A stretch of DNA of 41,893 nucleotides, taken from Spirochaetales bacterium (lineage in GTDB: Bacteria > Spirochaetota > Spirochaetia > JAFGXN01). The notes below the pieces were generated by a model. The model saw only the letters and a list, made by a program, of their open reading frames with translations, searched no databases and was not told the origin of the DNA. The position numbers and the translations under genes are program-made. Of this stretch, positions 11,274 through 21,133 are shown piece after piece (the stretch's first letter is position 1; the number at the start of each line of letters is the position of its first letter). The stretch is from the NCBI GenBank assembly GCA_016936615.1, contig JAFGXN010000048.1, positions 1 to 41,893 of the forward strand, read 5' to 3'.

Positions 11274-11340
11274 AATGAAAAATATTGACCTCCAAGATAA
11301 AACAAATTATTATAATCTAAACACAATTAAGGAGTTATAA

Positions 11341-11688
11341 ATGAGTGATACAAACACCTCTCAAAACACAAACCTACAGCCACACAGAGGAACTACTGTT
11401 CTAGTTCTCGGAATACTAGGCTTTATTCCTTGCTGCGGAATGATATTAGGAATAATTGCATGGGTTCTTGGTTCTATAGATCTAAAAAAGATAGATGCAG
11501 GTCTTATGGATCCTTCTGGACGGGGTAATACTAATGCAGGAAAAATTCTTGGAATAATTTCAACCATACTATGGATTCTTGTTATTATTTTATACATCGT
11601 GATTTTTGTAATCATGGGAGTTGCAGCAATAAATAGTCCAGAATTTGCTGATGCTTTAAATGAAGCCATCGAATCTGGTTCATACTAG
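11341..11688 (+). CDS. DUF4190-type membrane protein
   Basis: LGILGFIPCCGMILGIIAWVLGSIDLKKIDAG...GNTNAGKILGII pattern. Confidence 0.7.
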   Translation: MSDTNTSQNTNLQPHRGTTVLVLGILGFIPCCGMILGIIAWVLGSIDLKKIDAGLMDPSGRGNTNAGKILGIISTILWILVIILYIVIFVIMGVAAINSPEFADALNEAIESGSY

Positions 11689-11691
11689 AAG

Positions 11692-12105
11692 ATGAAAATA
11701 GAAGTTGTTCCTGTTCAAAGATCCTACTACAAAGTTTGCCTTGTTCCGTTGTTTTTTCTACTTGTTTGGGGACTATTGATAATAACAACTCTCTATTTAT
11801 CTAACAAATTTAACAAACCTGTGACCCTTTGTGTTTTCAAAAAGGTCACAGGGATTGCTTGCCCCACCTGTGGAGCAACCCGAGGTGTTCTCGCTTTTTT
11901 TTCTGGACACCCTATTCAAATGATCAAATACAATCCATTCTTCTTCACACTAGGAGTTCTTTGGTCTCTAAAGATCGTAATAGAATTCACCGTAGGCAAA
12001 CACCTAATCCTCCGCACCTCACGACCAGAGAAAATAGCAATCTGGACAGCACTGACAGTCCTCTTCTCAATCAATTGGGCTTATGTGATAATTTATGTGA
12101 AATAG
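11692..12105 (+). CDS. DUF2752 family membrane protein
   Basis: CPTCGATRGVLAFFSGHP signature and downstream hydrophobic helices. Confidence 0.85.
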   Translation: MKIEVVPVQRSYYKVCLVPLFFLLVWGLLIITTLYLSNKFNKPVTLCVFKKVTGIACPTCGATRGVLAFFSGHPIQMIKYNPFFFTLGVLWSLKIVIEFTVGKHLILRTSRPEKIAIWTALTVLFSINWAYVIIYVK

Positions 12106-12125
12106 CTAAATTTGGTTTTATACAT

Positions 12126-12177
12126 TTGACTGCCAGAGCTTTCTGTAGTATAAGGAAAATATCGGGCAATATTTTCC
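12126..12177 (+). promoter_or_regulatory. promoter plus inverted-repeat operator for the DUF6290 gene
   Basis: TTGACT (12126-12131), 17 nt, TATAAG (12149-12154); perfect IR GGAAAATAT-cgggca-ATATTTTCC at 12154-12177. Confidence 0.65.
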
Positions 12178-12236
12178 ATAGAAAATCAAGATTTTTATGT
12201 CCATGCGATTTTAAAGCGTGAGGAGGTGTACAATAA

Positions 12237-12443
12237 ATGGCCGTAGTTAGTGTTAGACTTAATGAAGAAGAAGAAAAAATCCTCGAATTCCTTATCAAAT
12301 ACTTCAATGAAGACAAATCAACTCTATTCAAGAAATCAATGCTAGAGCTTTATGAAGACATACAAGACATAAAATTCATCGAAGAAAATATCGAAACAAA
12401 AAAGAATCCGAAATTTATAACAGGCGACGAGTTGTTTTCGTAG
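12237..12443 (+). CDS. DUF6290-type / RelB-like ribbon-helix-helix antitoxin (orphan)
   Basis: MAVVSVRLNEEEEKILEFLIKYFNEDKSTLFKKSMLELYEDIQDI; RBS GAGGAGG; no toxin ORF alongside. Confidence 0.75.
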   Translation: MAVVSVRLNEEEEKILEFLIKYFNEDKSTLFKKSMLELYEDIQDIKFIEENIETKKNPKFITGDELFS

Positions 12444-12516
12444 GAACATATTCTCAAAAGGCTTTTTTATTGATTTTTACCCAAAATAATCATAATATAC
12501 ATAAAAAGGAGCCTTT

Positions 12517-14340
12517 ATGAAAAAGACTTTAATAACAACAATAATGCTGACCATAGCAATGGTGACATTTGCGAATGGAACAGAAAGTTACGGTCCTGAC
12601 ATAGTAGAGAGTTCAGGTCAAATCTTTATAGAGAAAGAACATCCCCATGTTTCAATAGAGAAAGAGTTAATAATTGTAGAACTCGGAGACCCTGCATCAA
12701 AATATGATGTATTCTACACCTTCTACAATGATTCAGATAACACAGAAACAGTTCTGTGTGCTTTCCCATACTCGATACAAAAAAAACTAAGTTATTCAGG
12801 AGTCAAACAAAAAAATATTGATGAAACAGAGTATGTAATAACTAGAGGAGGGGAATTTTACGATATATTCGCATCCAGTCTCCATAGCTTCCTAGTACTA
12901 TCAGACGAAAGCAGATATTCAAAGGAAAACTCTGAATCAATATCAAAAGAACTAGCAGAAATACCAGTTAACACAAAAATCCTGAAAATAATTTCATGGA
13001 AAGATTTTATTGCAGAGGGAAAAGCAAAAACAAGCAATAAAGGATACGAACACTCCTACGATCCGACCCTCTTTACAATTACAAAAGATGGAAAAACTAT
13101 CGGAATTTCAGATGTAATAATTGAATACGAATACTTAAACGAGTTAGAAACAGAGCCAGACTTCTATAACGGAGGAAAAACAAAGAACAATGAGAAAACC
13201 TTAACTCTTAAGGTCAATATATACTTCCAGTACGAACTAAATTTCTCTCCCTCAAGCGAAACAAAAGTCCATATTTCATATAACCAATTGTCATTTACTA
13301 GATACGAAGGGGGTTTGGGAGGATCGATGAAAACCCTTCAAGCAAACTACATCATAGGAACAGGACGATATTGGAAAGGGCCTATAAAAGAATTCGCTGT
13401 AGTACAGAAAATAGAACCAAGATGGAACAAGGTTTTTCATGATTTTCCAAAAGAATTCAAGCAAATACAAACAGAGAGACCAGGTCTCACAGTTTTTCAT
13501 GCAAAAAACTATGAGCCAGGACAAGACGATACATTCTCAACTCTTTTTTCTAATGAAACAACAACTGATCCTGAAGAAATTGAACCCTCATGGGAGCAGA
13601 TGCGATGGATGGCAAAAAACTTTTTCCTAAACCAAAGTTCATATAAAAACTATACGGTCTCTGAAAAATCTTTTGACAGGCAGTTTGAAATAGTTTCTTC
13701 GACATATGATTTCTCCTCATCATGGTACAAACCATTACCATCAAAATATTTAAAACAACCAACATTTATTATCATAGATGATTATACAATTGCAAAAAGC
13801 ACAAATGAGCCAGAAATGGCATTCGATTCAATACAAGAGACACCTTGGATTCCAGAAAATCCAGACGACTACCTATATTTCGAAATCTCAAGACCTGTAG
13901 AGGCAATCCATATAATCTGTGGAACATTTTACAACAAGACTAACCGAAAAATCACCTATCTAACAGATCAAGAAAACAAATACAATCTATATTCACAAGG
14001 AGAAATAGAAATAATAAACCTTCAAACAAAAGAGACTACCAAAGCAAAATATCCTATTATTGATAAATACTCAAAAGGCGTACAACGGTCAACTCAATTT
14101 GGAACACCATACGAAGTAAATCTTCTCCAAGGTCAATATGGAATAAGAGTAATAAACCAAAGTACCGATATCAAGCACAGAAGCATTTCAAACCTCAAAC
14201 TTATTCCGAGAACCCCAATATCGAAGGAAATTGATTCTCTCTTCAAAGAAGAATTAAAATTAATAAAATTCTATAACTCCTCAGAGAATACAGGATTCGT
14301 TGATAGGTCCTCATATTTTAGACTACCATTAAGCAAGTAA
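12517..14340 (+). CDS. large secreted protein, possible C-terminal NADase-type glycan-binding-like domain
   Basis: Signal peptide MKKTLITTIMLTIAMVTFANG; region NEPEMAFDSIQETPWIPENPDDYLYFEIS resembles a discoidin-like binding domain. Confidence 0.55.
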   Translation: MKKTLITTIMLTIAMVTFANGTESYGPDIVESSGQIFIEKEHPHVSIEKELIIVELGDPASKYDVFYTFYNDSDNTETVLCAFPYSIQKKLSYSGVKQKNIDETEYVITRGGEFYDIFASSLHSFLVLSDESRYSKENSESISKELAEIPVNTKILKIISWKDFIAEGKAKTSNKGYEHSYDPTLFTITKDGKTIGISDVIIEYEYLNELETEPDFYNGGKTKNNEKTLTLKVNIYFQYELNFSPSSETKVHISYNQLSFTRYEGGLGGSMKTLQANYIIGTGRYWKGPIKEFAVVQKIEPRWNKVFHDFPKEFKQIQTERPGLTVFHAKNYEPGQDDTFSTLFSNETTTDPEEIEPSWEQMRWMAKNFFLNQSSYKNYTVSEKSFDRQFEIVSSTYDFSSSWYKPLPSKYLKQPTFIIIDDYTIAKSTNEPEMAFDSIQETPWIPENPDDYLYFEISRPVEAIHIICGTFYNKTNRKITYLTDQENKYNLYSQGEIEIINLQTKETTKAKYPIIDKYSKGVQRSTQFGTPYEVNLLQGQYGIRVINQSTDIKHRSISNLKLIPRTPISKEIDSLFKEELKLIKFYNSSENTGFVDRSSYFRLPLSK

Positions 14341-14350
14341 GGAAAAAAAA

Positions 14351-16249
14351 ATGAAAAAGACAACAATAATATTATTTATGATCATGTTGATTTTTTCTTG
14401 TAAAAAGGAAAAAAGTCCCGTTACAATAGAAATAACTCTGAAGAATTCAGAAGATAACACAAAAAAAACAGAATTTATTCAACAAGCCATAGAAATAACA
14501 GGAGAAAATCGAAGAAATCCCAATAATGAAAAAATAGAAAACGAAACAATAATAGTTCTTCATTCTCAGGAAGGGAATTCAACAGTCTACAAAAAAGAAG
14601 ACATAAATCTTTTTTACAATAACAATCAAATGACTAACGAGAGAATATTTCCTACAGATTTCGACTTATATGATACTCCTTGTTTTTATGTTGCCAATGC
14701 AATAGAAATATTCAGCGTAGAAAAAGATAAAAAGCAAAAGAATCTTCCATTAGTAGATAAACAACGAGACTTAGAGAACCATATTAAATCAGCCATCGAT
14801 TGGCTAAAAAAAAATGAACCATATGAATTTTCTTATGGAAATTATCAAGATGATCATTTAAATACTTTCCAAAAAGATTCCTATTATAATGAGTTCCTGG
14901 AATCATGGGTACAAATTCCAGAGTTAAAACAGACACAAGATCAAGAAAGTTTCTTTGATGAATCTGTTCCATGGGTAATCAGTTTCCCAGAACCAACATT
15001 TTTGAAAAAAATTGTCGTTACAAAAGCAAACGAGCCAATAATAATCCTAGAACACTACAAAAAAGAGTATATATATTTTCGATCCAAAATAACAGGACCA
15101 TTTAATAAAATATCATACCTAAACACAGTGAATAAAGAAAATGATATAATTTTTGCTGCAGAACCATATTCAATTGAAAATATCGAAGAAGAAAAAGAAG
15201 AAGAAACAATTGAATGGTTCTACAACTCGGACTTAATTGTAAGACGCAAAAAAGAAAAAGTTCGAAATGAAAACATAGATATTTTTTTCGCTGATGGGGA
15301 GACTATAATAATTTTCTCATCTAAAGACTATAGAGATATACAAATACTAAAAGGCAATACAGCAAATGTTATATTCAACGGTTACGATTCTGATTTTTCC
15401 GAAATCATTAAAACCCTCAGCCATGGGAATTATATATACTATCTTCCAGAAATAGAGAATATTGAATCAATAGAAATAGATAAATTAAATCAGATTGCAA
15501 TAAAAATAAATATCTTGAATTGCTTTAGAGAAAAATTTGAAGCAGAAGATATTATAAAAATTAATAATCCGGAAGGAATATGGAAAAATGAAAACATTCT
15601 CGATATCTCGACAAATCTAATAATAGATCTTGAAGCCCGTGAAAACAAAAATAACTACAATTTTCTAGAAAAGAAGATTCCCATGGAAATAGCAAAAATA
15701 TTACTCGAAGAATTCAAAATCGAAGTAAACCAGGGGAAAAATGGTTATAAAATTATCACTGATAAGGCAAAAATAAGCGATATAGAGGAAATCAAACTAA
15801 CCTTTGATAAAAACAGAGAAAACCTTGCAATGCATCTATCTTCAAACAAGACTGATCAGCTAATATTTTTCTCAAAACAAAAAGAACCAATAGAATATAA
15901 TCATAGGACATTAGAAAATCAGGAAGGATACTCCCAATCAATAAAGTATATACCTCTTTCCTTTAACGAAGGTAAATTCCTTTATGCAATAGAAAGAATA
16001 CACACTCTGAATAACTCAGAGCAAGTCTCTGAGTTCTGGTTAGCCTCAGAAGGCAAAGAAATCAAACCGATACCCGAAAATTCTCAAATTAAATTATCTG
16101 AATACAAAAGCTTTTTCTACTTCTCTTTTGATAATTCTGGTTTCAAAATTTTTCAGAATATATATCAAAGCAATGGAAGTTTCTTCGAACAAAAAGAAAA
16201 AACTGAAAGTTTCGACTTTCTTCTATTTTATATAGTTGATGGCCGCTAA
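14351..16249 (+). CDS. large lipoprotein of unknown function
   Basis: Lipobox MLIFSC; 10 nt after the preceding gene. Confidence 0.7.
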   Translation: MKKTTIILFMIMLIFSCKKEKSPVTIEITLKNSEDNTKKTEFIQQAIEITGENRRNPNNEKIENETIIVLHSQEGNSTVYKKEDINLFYNNNQMTNERIFPTDFDLYDTPCFYVANAIEIFSVEKDKKQKNLPLVDKQRDLENHIKSAIDWLKKNEPYEFSYGNYQDDHLNTFQKDSYYNEFLESWVQIPELKQTQDQESFFDESVPWVISFPEPTFLKKIVVTKANEPIIILEHYKKEYIYFRSKITGPFNKISYLNTVNKENDIIFAAEPYSIENIEEEKEEETIEWFYNSDLIVRRKKEKVRNENIDIFFADGETIIIFSSKDYRDIQILKGNTANVIFNGYDSDFSEIIKTLSHGNYIYYLPEIENIESIEIDKLNQIAIKINILNCFREKFEAEDIIKINNPEGIWKNENILDISTNLIIDLEARENKNNYNFLEKKIPMEIAKILLEEFKIEVNQGKNGYKIITDKAKISDIEEIKLTFDKNRENLAMHLSSNKTDQLIFFSKQKEPIEYNHRTLENQEGYSQSIKYIPLSFNEGKFLYAIERIHTLNNSEQVSEFWLASEGKEIKPIPENSQIKLSEYKSFFYFSFDNSGFKIFQNIYQSNGSFFEQKEKTESFDFLLFYIVDGR

Positions 16250-16252
16250 CTG

Positions 16253-16275
16253 CGACCCCCTTCGGGGGAATTTTC
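16253..16275 (+). terminator. putative terminator between convergent genes
   Basis: GACCCCCTTCGGGGGAATTTTC hairpin with UUCG loop. Confidence 0.7.
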
Positions 16276-17068
16276 ACATCTCAAGATAATCGAAGCGACA
16301 CTGCTGCAGATCAATCTGCGGCGCTCGCCCGCTTCGATAATAATACCTGATCTCATCCCGCGTCCGGCCCTTGATCCCATCCTTAAGCAGATTAACTGCG
16401 GAGACATTCTTCTCGCACGACGCAACGAAAATGTTCAGAATTGTGTAAGCCTTTTCATCCGACTCCTGAAACGACAGCGACAGCGACGACGTCACTAAAA
16501 CCAACTTTTTCAAGGAAAAAACATAATCAACCACCGCCTGAATCTCTTCATCGAGAAGACCAGTAGGTCTATCAAAAAAATAATCCAAATCCACCGACAC
16601 AGCAATCTTCTTGCCACCCAGACTGGCCAGACAGTCAGACAACTCCTCGAAGAATACCACTCGAATCAAATCCGCCTTCGCCTCAAGATCCTCATACCTT
16701 CCCATCTCAAACAACTTCTTCTTCGCATATTGAAGCCTCTCTGCACGATGACACTCAGAAACCTCCCCAGTACAGACCCAGATCACCTGCGACACAATCT
16801 CAGGCAACAGCGGTTCAATCCAGTTGTGACACTGCACAAAATTCTCAAACTCCTCGCCCCTCTTCGACCAAGCAGTTGCAGGCGAATAATCAGAATGATG
16901 ATCAAAATTCACAAGAACCATACCTTTATAACCAGACTCAATCGAATAATTTTTTACAAAAAAATAAGAATCCCCATGATTCTCAGCAATATACAACTCA
17001 ACATCCTTTGATCCGCTGCAACCAACAACAAAGAGAAAAAAAATATAAATTATACAAATTTTTCTCAC
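16274..17068 (-). CDS. UPF0489-like (arginase/deacetylase-fold-like) lipoprotein
   Basis: Lipobox FFLFVVGC; VELYIAENHGDSYFF, VNFDHHSDYSP, VSVDLDYFFDRP metal-ligand-like motifs. Confidence 0.6.
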   Translation of the reverse strand: MRKICIIYIFFLFVVGCSGSKDVELYIAENHGDSYFFVKNYSIESGYKGMVLVNFDHHSDYSPATAWSKRGEEFENFVQCHNWIEPLLPEIVSQVIWVCTGEVSECHRAERLQYAKKKLFEMGRYEDLEAKADLIRVVFFEELSDCLASLGGKKIAVSVDLDYFFDRPTGLLDEEIQAVVDYVFSLKKLVLVTSSLSLSFQESDEKAYTILNIFVASCEKNVSAVNLLKDGIKGRTRDEIRYYYRSGRAPQIDLQQCRFDYLEM

Positions 17069-19149
17069 GACAAATAAATCCTCTGCTCAACAAATAATTC
17101 AACCAAATCCATATCAAGCACACCACGCTCAGCTTCGGACTTTAGAATATCCAGAACCCGCTCAATCGGCAAGGCTTTTTTATACGGTCTATCACTCGCT
17201 GACAAAGCATCAAAGACATCTGCAATCGAAATAATCCGAGATTGAATCAAAGTGCTCTCTCGTCCCGCAAGATGATCAGGATAACCAGTACCATCAATCT
17301 TCTCATGATGCCGCAGCGCAATCTCAGGAATCCGCCGATATTCAGGCGGCCAAGGAATCCCACTTACAAAATTATAAGTATGCATGACATGGCTCTCAAT
17401 CTCCTGTCGCTCAATTGGATTCAAACTGCCTCGCTTAATCGACAAATTCATCCTATCGACATCAGTCAAAATCTCCATCTCATAGCCATCCACACCCACA
17501 CAATTAAACTCATCAATCTCACGAATAATCTGGGCCAAATCCCCTTCGGGATCATCACTGACAACAGAAGGCTCATTCAGAAGAACAATCTTCTCCTTAA
17601 TGCTCTTGATCTTCTCCAACTTATCATGGAAACTCTGAACACATGATTCGTCACAGCAAATCGCCGAACCTTCGCCACCAGAAAGAGAAGAGGCAGCAAG
17701 CTTTTTCTCCTCTTCCAGCGCACACAGCTCAACAAAGCGATATAAATAATCAAGCCGCAGAATCAAATTTTCAAAATCCTTAGGAAAAAGCTTTTTCTCC
17801 TTCTGAAAAATACTATTATCAATATAAACCTTTCCAAAATCGTGCAACAACGCAGCATACTCAAGCTCGCGCAACTCAGTATCGTTAAATGAAAAAGAAG
17901 CAAGATACCCGACACCGACGCCATTAACCGCGCGAGCCATACGAACAGATATCTCTGCCACGCGGAAAGAATGACCTGACGTCGCTGGATCTCTCGACTC
18001 AATCGCAGTAACAGAAGCCTTAACAAACTCCTCGAACTGCGACCTAATCTGCTGAATCAAATTATTATTTTCAATTGCTACCGCAGCCTGGCCAGCGACC
18101 GCCTCGAGCAAATTCCCATACCGAGGATCAAACGGCAACACAAACCGATCAAAATCCTCTTTTTCCACAAGCCTTATCGAAAAAGCCTCATTCCCAACAT
18201 TTATCTTATTCGAAGAGTCCTCTTTGCAGTTTATTAGCTGAATGACACCAATAACCTCATCAACATGGTTACGCATCGGCACAACCAGCATCGACCTCGT
18301 AAAATAATTATTTTCAATATCGAATTTAGGATTATGCTTAAAGTCATAATCAGGATTTTCCGCCAATTTATAGACATCAGGAATATTCAGAACCTCACCA
18401 GTCACCGCAACATAGCCAGCAATAGACCGCTTATTCATCTCCATCACAAACTCAGTCAACTTCATATCTCGGGAAAAAGTGTGTGAAGTCTTAAACCTTA
18501 ATTGCTTCCCACCACGTCCATTATCCTCGATAAGATAAATACTTCCAGCATCAGCGCCAGTAATCTTTTTACTCAAAGAGAGAATCAACTCAAGTAACTT
18601 CCGCTGATCCTTCTGACTAGACAACGACTTACCAATATTTATCAAGTCCTCCTGATCTAGCCGCAAATCAACAAGCGAATTCAGATAATCCCTCTGCTTA
18701 TCCATCGAAATCTTTACTGCATTTAGAGTTATCTCAGCTTTTTTTATTAGAAAAAAAGCCTCATCCTCAGAGATAGAAGAGCCTCTAACCTCCGAAATAT
18801 AAGGAAGAATCTCCTCATCAATCTCAGTAAATTCCCCATCAAAGCCTAATACAATCAGCTTAAACAAAATACCATCTTCATGACGATTCAAAAACTCCTC
18901 AAACAAAGAGACCTCATCTGCAACAACAAAAAAAACACCAACACAATCCTGACAGAAGCCAGCTCTTGCTTGATGAACAATATCCTCACAAACAAAAACA
19001 TTTAATTCAGAGAGTTCTTCAAAGATAATAAAATCAGCAGAAGCCTGCGAGACAACAATATTTTTTCCCATAAGTGTAATAAATTTAACACGAAAGAGGA
19101 AAATTAACAAGAAACAAAGATTTTTTATTACAGAAGAAATGCGAGACAA
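17065..19149 (-). CDS. GAF plus HD-GYP domain phosphodiesterase-like protein
   Basis: GAF region (SLSKKITGADAGSIYLIED...); HSFRVAEISVRMA, LLHDFGKV, HHEKIDGTGYPDHLAG, ISIADVFDALSASDRPYKKA. Confidence 0.9.
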   Translation of the reverse strand: MSRISSVIKNLCFLLIFLFRVKFITLMGKNIVVSQASADFIIFEELSELNVFVCEDIVHQARAGFCQDCVGVFFVVADEVSLFEEFLNRHEDGILFKLIVLGFDGEFTEIDEEILPYISEVRGSSISEDEAFFLIKKAEITLNAVKISMDKQRDYLNSLVDLRLDQEDLINIGKSLSSQKDQRKLLELILSLSKKITGADAGSIYLIEDNGRGGKQLRFKTSHTFSRDMKLTEFVMEMNKRSIAGYVAVTGEVLNIPDVYKLAENPDYDFKHNPKFDIENNYFTRSMLVVPMRNHVDEVIGVIQLINCKEDSSNKINVGNEAFSIRLVEKEDFDRFVLPFDPRYGNLLEAVAGQAAVAIENNNLIQQIRSQFEEFVKASVTAIESRDPATSGHSFRVAEISVRMARAVNGVGVGYLASFSFNDTELRELEYAALLHDFGKVYIDNSIFQKEKKLFPKDFENLILRLDYLYRFVELCALEEEKKLAASSLSGGEGSAICCDESCVQSFHDKLEKIKSIKEKIVLLNEPSVVSDDPEGDLAQIIREIDEFNCVGVDGYEMEILTDVDRMNLSIKRGSLNPIERQEIESHVMHTYNFVSGIPWPPEYRRIPEIALRHHEKIDGTGYPDHLAGRESTLIQSRIISIADVFDALSASDRPYKKALPIERVLDILKSEAERGVLDMDLVELFVEQRIYLS

Positions 19150-19252
19150 AGAATTAAAACTAAATTAAAAATCTCATTTTTTACCTATTTAAATTTGTCA
19201 AAGATAAAAAGAGAGTTTATCATAACTAAGTTAAACGTATTAGGGAGAAGAT

Positions 19253-20992
19253 ATGAAAAAGTTTACATTTTTACTTACAACACTACTATTCTTGTTAATC
19301 AGCTGTGACAATAATTTTTTTCTTGAAAAAATCGAAGAAGAGTTCAACGTCTACTTCTCAAAAGCAGACAACCCGCAACTCCAAGCAGATCTACAAGGAA
19401 TCAAAGTTGCAAGCGATGAACAATCAGCAGAAGATGCAAACGAAGGCAAACCAGCCGTGCGTACAGTACATTTTGGCTTCCGAGCGCCAGAGGGAACTGA
19501 TCTCTCAAACCTTAAGCCAACAATCGATGCAGGAAAATTTTGGAAATGCGATGAAGCAGCAGTAGCAACAAATTTTTCACAAGGAAGAGGTAAAACTTTT
19601 TCCTACTACAAAAAGGCAAACCCTGCAAATACAGTTAAAGTAGCTATTTCTGTTATAGAAGATATCCGCACAACTTCCGATGACTCTCAAGTATCTAAAG
19701 GCAATAAATTCTTCATGGAGAAAGGATTCTTCATCTCCTCTTGGATCAGCTCGCCAGGCTGGAATAGCGCAGGAGCCGAATACAATGAAGGAAAAATGAA
19801 AGAATTAGGCTTTTCAGGACCATTATTCTACAATCGAGAAGATGAATACCCTGATCCTTCATCCTCTTTTGATATATATTCAATAGCCTTTGGATTTTCT
19901 TCCCACCCATGGGAACCAGAATACAAGATTCTCTCAGATTGGGAGAAAAACTTTACAAAAAAGCCAGCCATAATCTATGCAGGAGATGAAGTATATTTTA
20001 CAGAAGAGGCAATGCGCTGGGCAGGATATACTTTTTCCCAAATAAAGAAGGAGTATCCCGATTCTATCTGTCACAACAACCAATGGGGTGCACAGTACAG
20101 CTTCGATCAGATGCGCTTCTACAGAGATTTTGCAAAACCAGATATGATAACCTACGATGCCTACTACTTCAACGAAAAATTAAAATATCCCGGTGGAAGT
20201 TGCTACAGAATGTATGACCACCTGAGCGAAGTTAAAATAATAGCAGATGAACCGGAAAAACCACTGCCAATCGGCCACTACGTTCAAGCCTTCAGAACTT
20301 CAGACGGCGTGAATGTCGGTACACAAATAGCGACAGAATCAGAACTCAACGCCTATTACTACTGTGGTCTAACCTACGGCGCAAAATGGTTCACACTATT
20401 CAGATGGCTTCAAAATGATGATAAAGTTGGCGTACTATTTAACTCAGATGGCACAACAACCCAGACTTTTGACATAATAAAAGCGATAACAACCGAACTA
20501 AGAAACCTAGAGCCGCACATGAAACTTCTCCATTGCAAAGAGGTATTCTACAAATCAGGAAGCATTTTCAATATAAAGCCTAAGTTTTTAAAAAAATGGA
20601 CAAGCTCAACAGATAGCTTTATCAAGAAGATTGAAACAGAGAACCTCGGAACAACCAACGAAGGCAGACCTGGTGACATCCTAATCAGCTACTTCGAGCC
20701 ACTCCCGACAGCGGAGACATACGCAACCCTCCTTGATGGGGAGTACATCATGGTATATAATGGGCTACTCTTCGGTTCAGGCACTCCTGTAGATACAGCA
20801 CTACAAGAGGGAACCGGCGCCAACACAAAGCAGAAGATTACCCTGACCATAGACAAGGCAAAAACAGTAAAAAAAGTTTCAAGAACAACCGGGCAAGTCG
20901 AACAATTACAGGGAGCACAAAACCTAACTGGAGATTTCGACTATTCCCTAGAGATTGACGGCGGCAAATCAGAGCTACTTATAATAGAATAA
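19253..20992 (+). CDS. lipoprotein with predicted glycoside-hydrolase-like TIM-barrel
   Basis: Lipobox LLFLLISC; KPDMITYDAYYFNEK, NAYYYCGLTYGAKWFTLFRWL and C-terminal beta-sandwich-like segment. Confidence 0.5.
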   Translation: MKKFTFLLTTLLFLLISCDNNFFLEKIEEEFNVYFSKADNPQLQADLQGIKVASDEQSAEDANEGKPAVRTVHFGFRAPEGTDLSNLKPTIDAGKFWKCDEAAVATNFSQGRGKTFSYYKKANPANTVKVAISVIEDIRTTSDDSQVSKGNKFFMEKGFFISSWISSPGWNSAGAEYNEGKMKELGFSGPLFYNREDEYPDPSSSFDIYSIAFGFSSHPWEPEYKILSDWEKNFTKKPAIIYAGDEVYFTEEAMRWAGYTFSQIKKEYPDSICHNNQWGAQYSFDQMRFYRDFAKPDMITYDAYYFNEKLKYPGGSCYRMYDHLSEVKIIADEPEKPLPIGHYVQAFRTSDGVNVGTQIATESELNAYYYCGLTYGAKWFTLFRWLQNDDKVGVLFNSDGTTTQTFDIIKAITTELRNLEPHMKLLHCKEVFYKSGSIFNIKPKFLKKWTSSTDSFIKKIETENLGTTNEGRPGDILISYFEPLPTAETYATLLDGEYIMVYNGLLFGSGTPVDTALQEGTGANTKQKITLTIDKAKTVKKVSRTTGQVEQLQGAQNLTGDFDYSLEIDGGKSELLIIE

Positions 20993-21002
20993 CAACCAAC
21001 CC

Positions 21003-21046
21003 GAAGGTAGTTCAAAGCCTCCAACTAGAACTACCTTCTTTTTTTT
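21003..21046 (+). terminator. Rho-independent terminator
   Basis: GAAGGTAGTTC...GAACTACCTTC perfect 11-bp stem followed by T8. Confidence 0.92.
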
Positions 21047-21064
21047 GAAGAAAAATAAGAACAA

Positions 21065-21093
21065 TTGACCATACACCTTTTAGCTGATAGAAT
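21065..21093 (+). promoter_or_regulatory. putative sigma70-type promoter of methyltransferase gene
   Basis: TTGACC, 17 nt, TAGAAT. The ORF track uses this TTG as a start codon. Confidence 0.65.
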
Positions 21094-21133
21094 TATCCTA
21101 TCACAAAAGAACAAAGGCAGAAGAAAAAATACA

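Noticed and set aside
11829-12221. 130-aa ORF overlapping the DUF2752 gene in another frame
   Set aside because: Overlaps a gene with the CPxCGxTR signature; no family resemblance.
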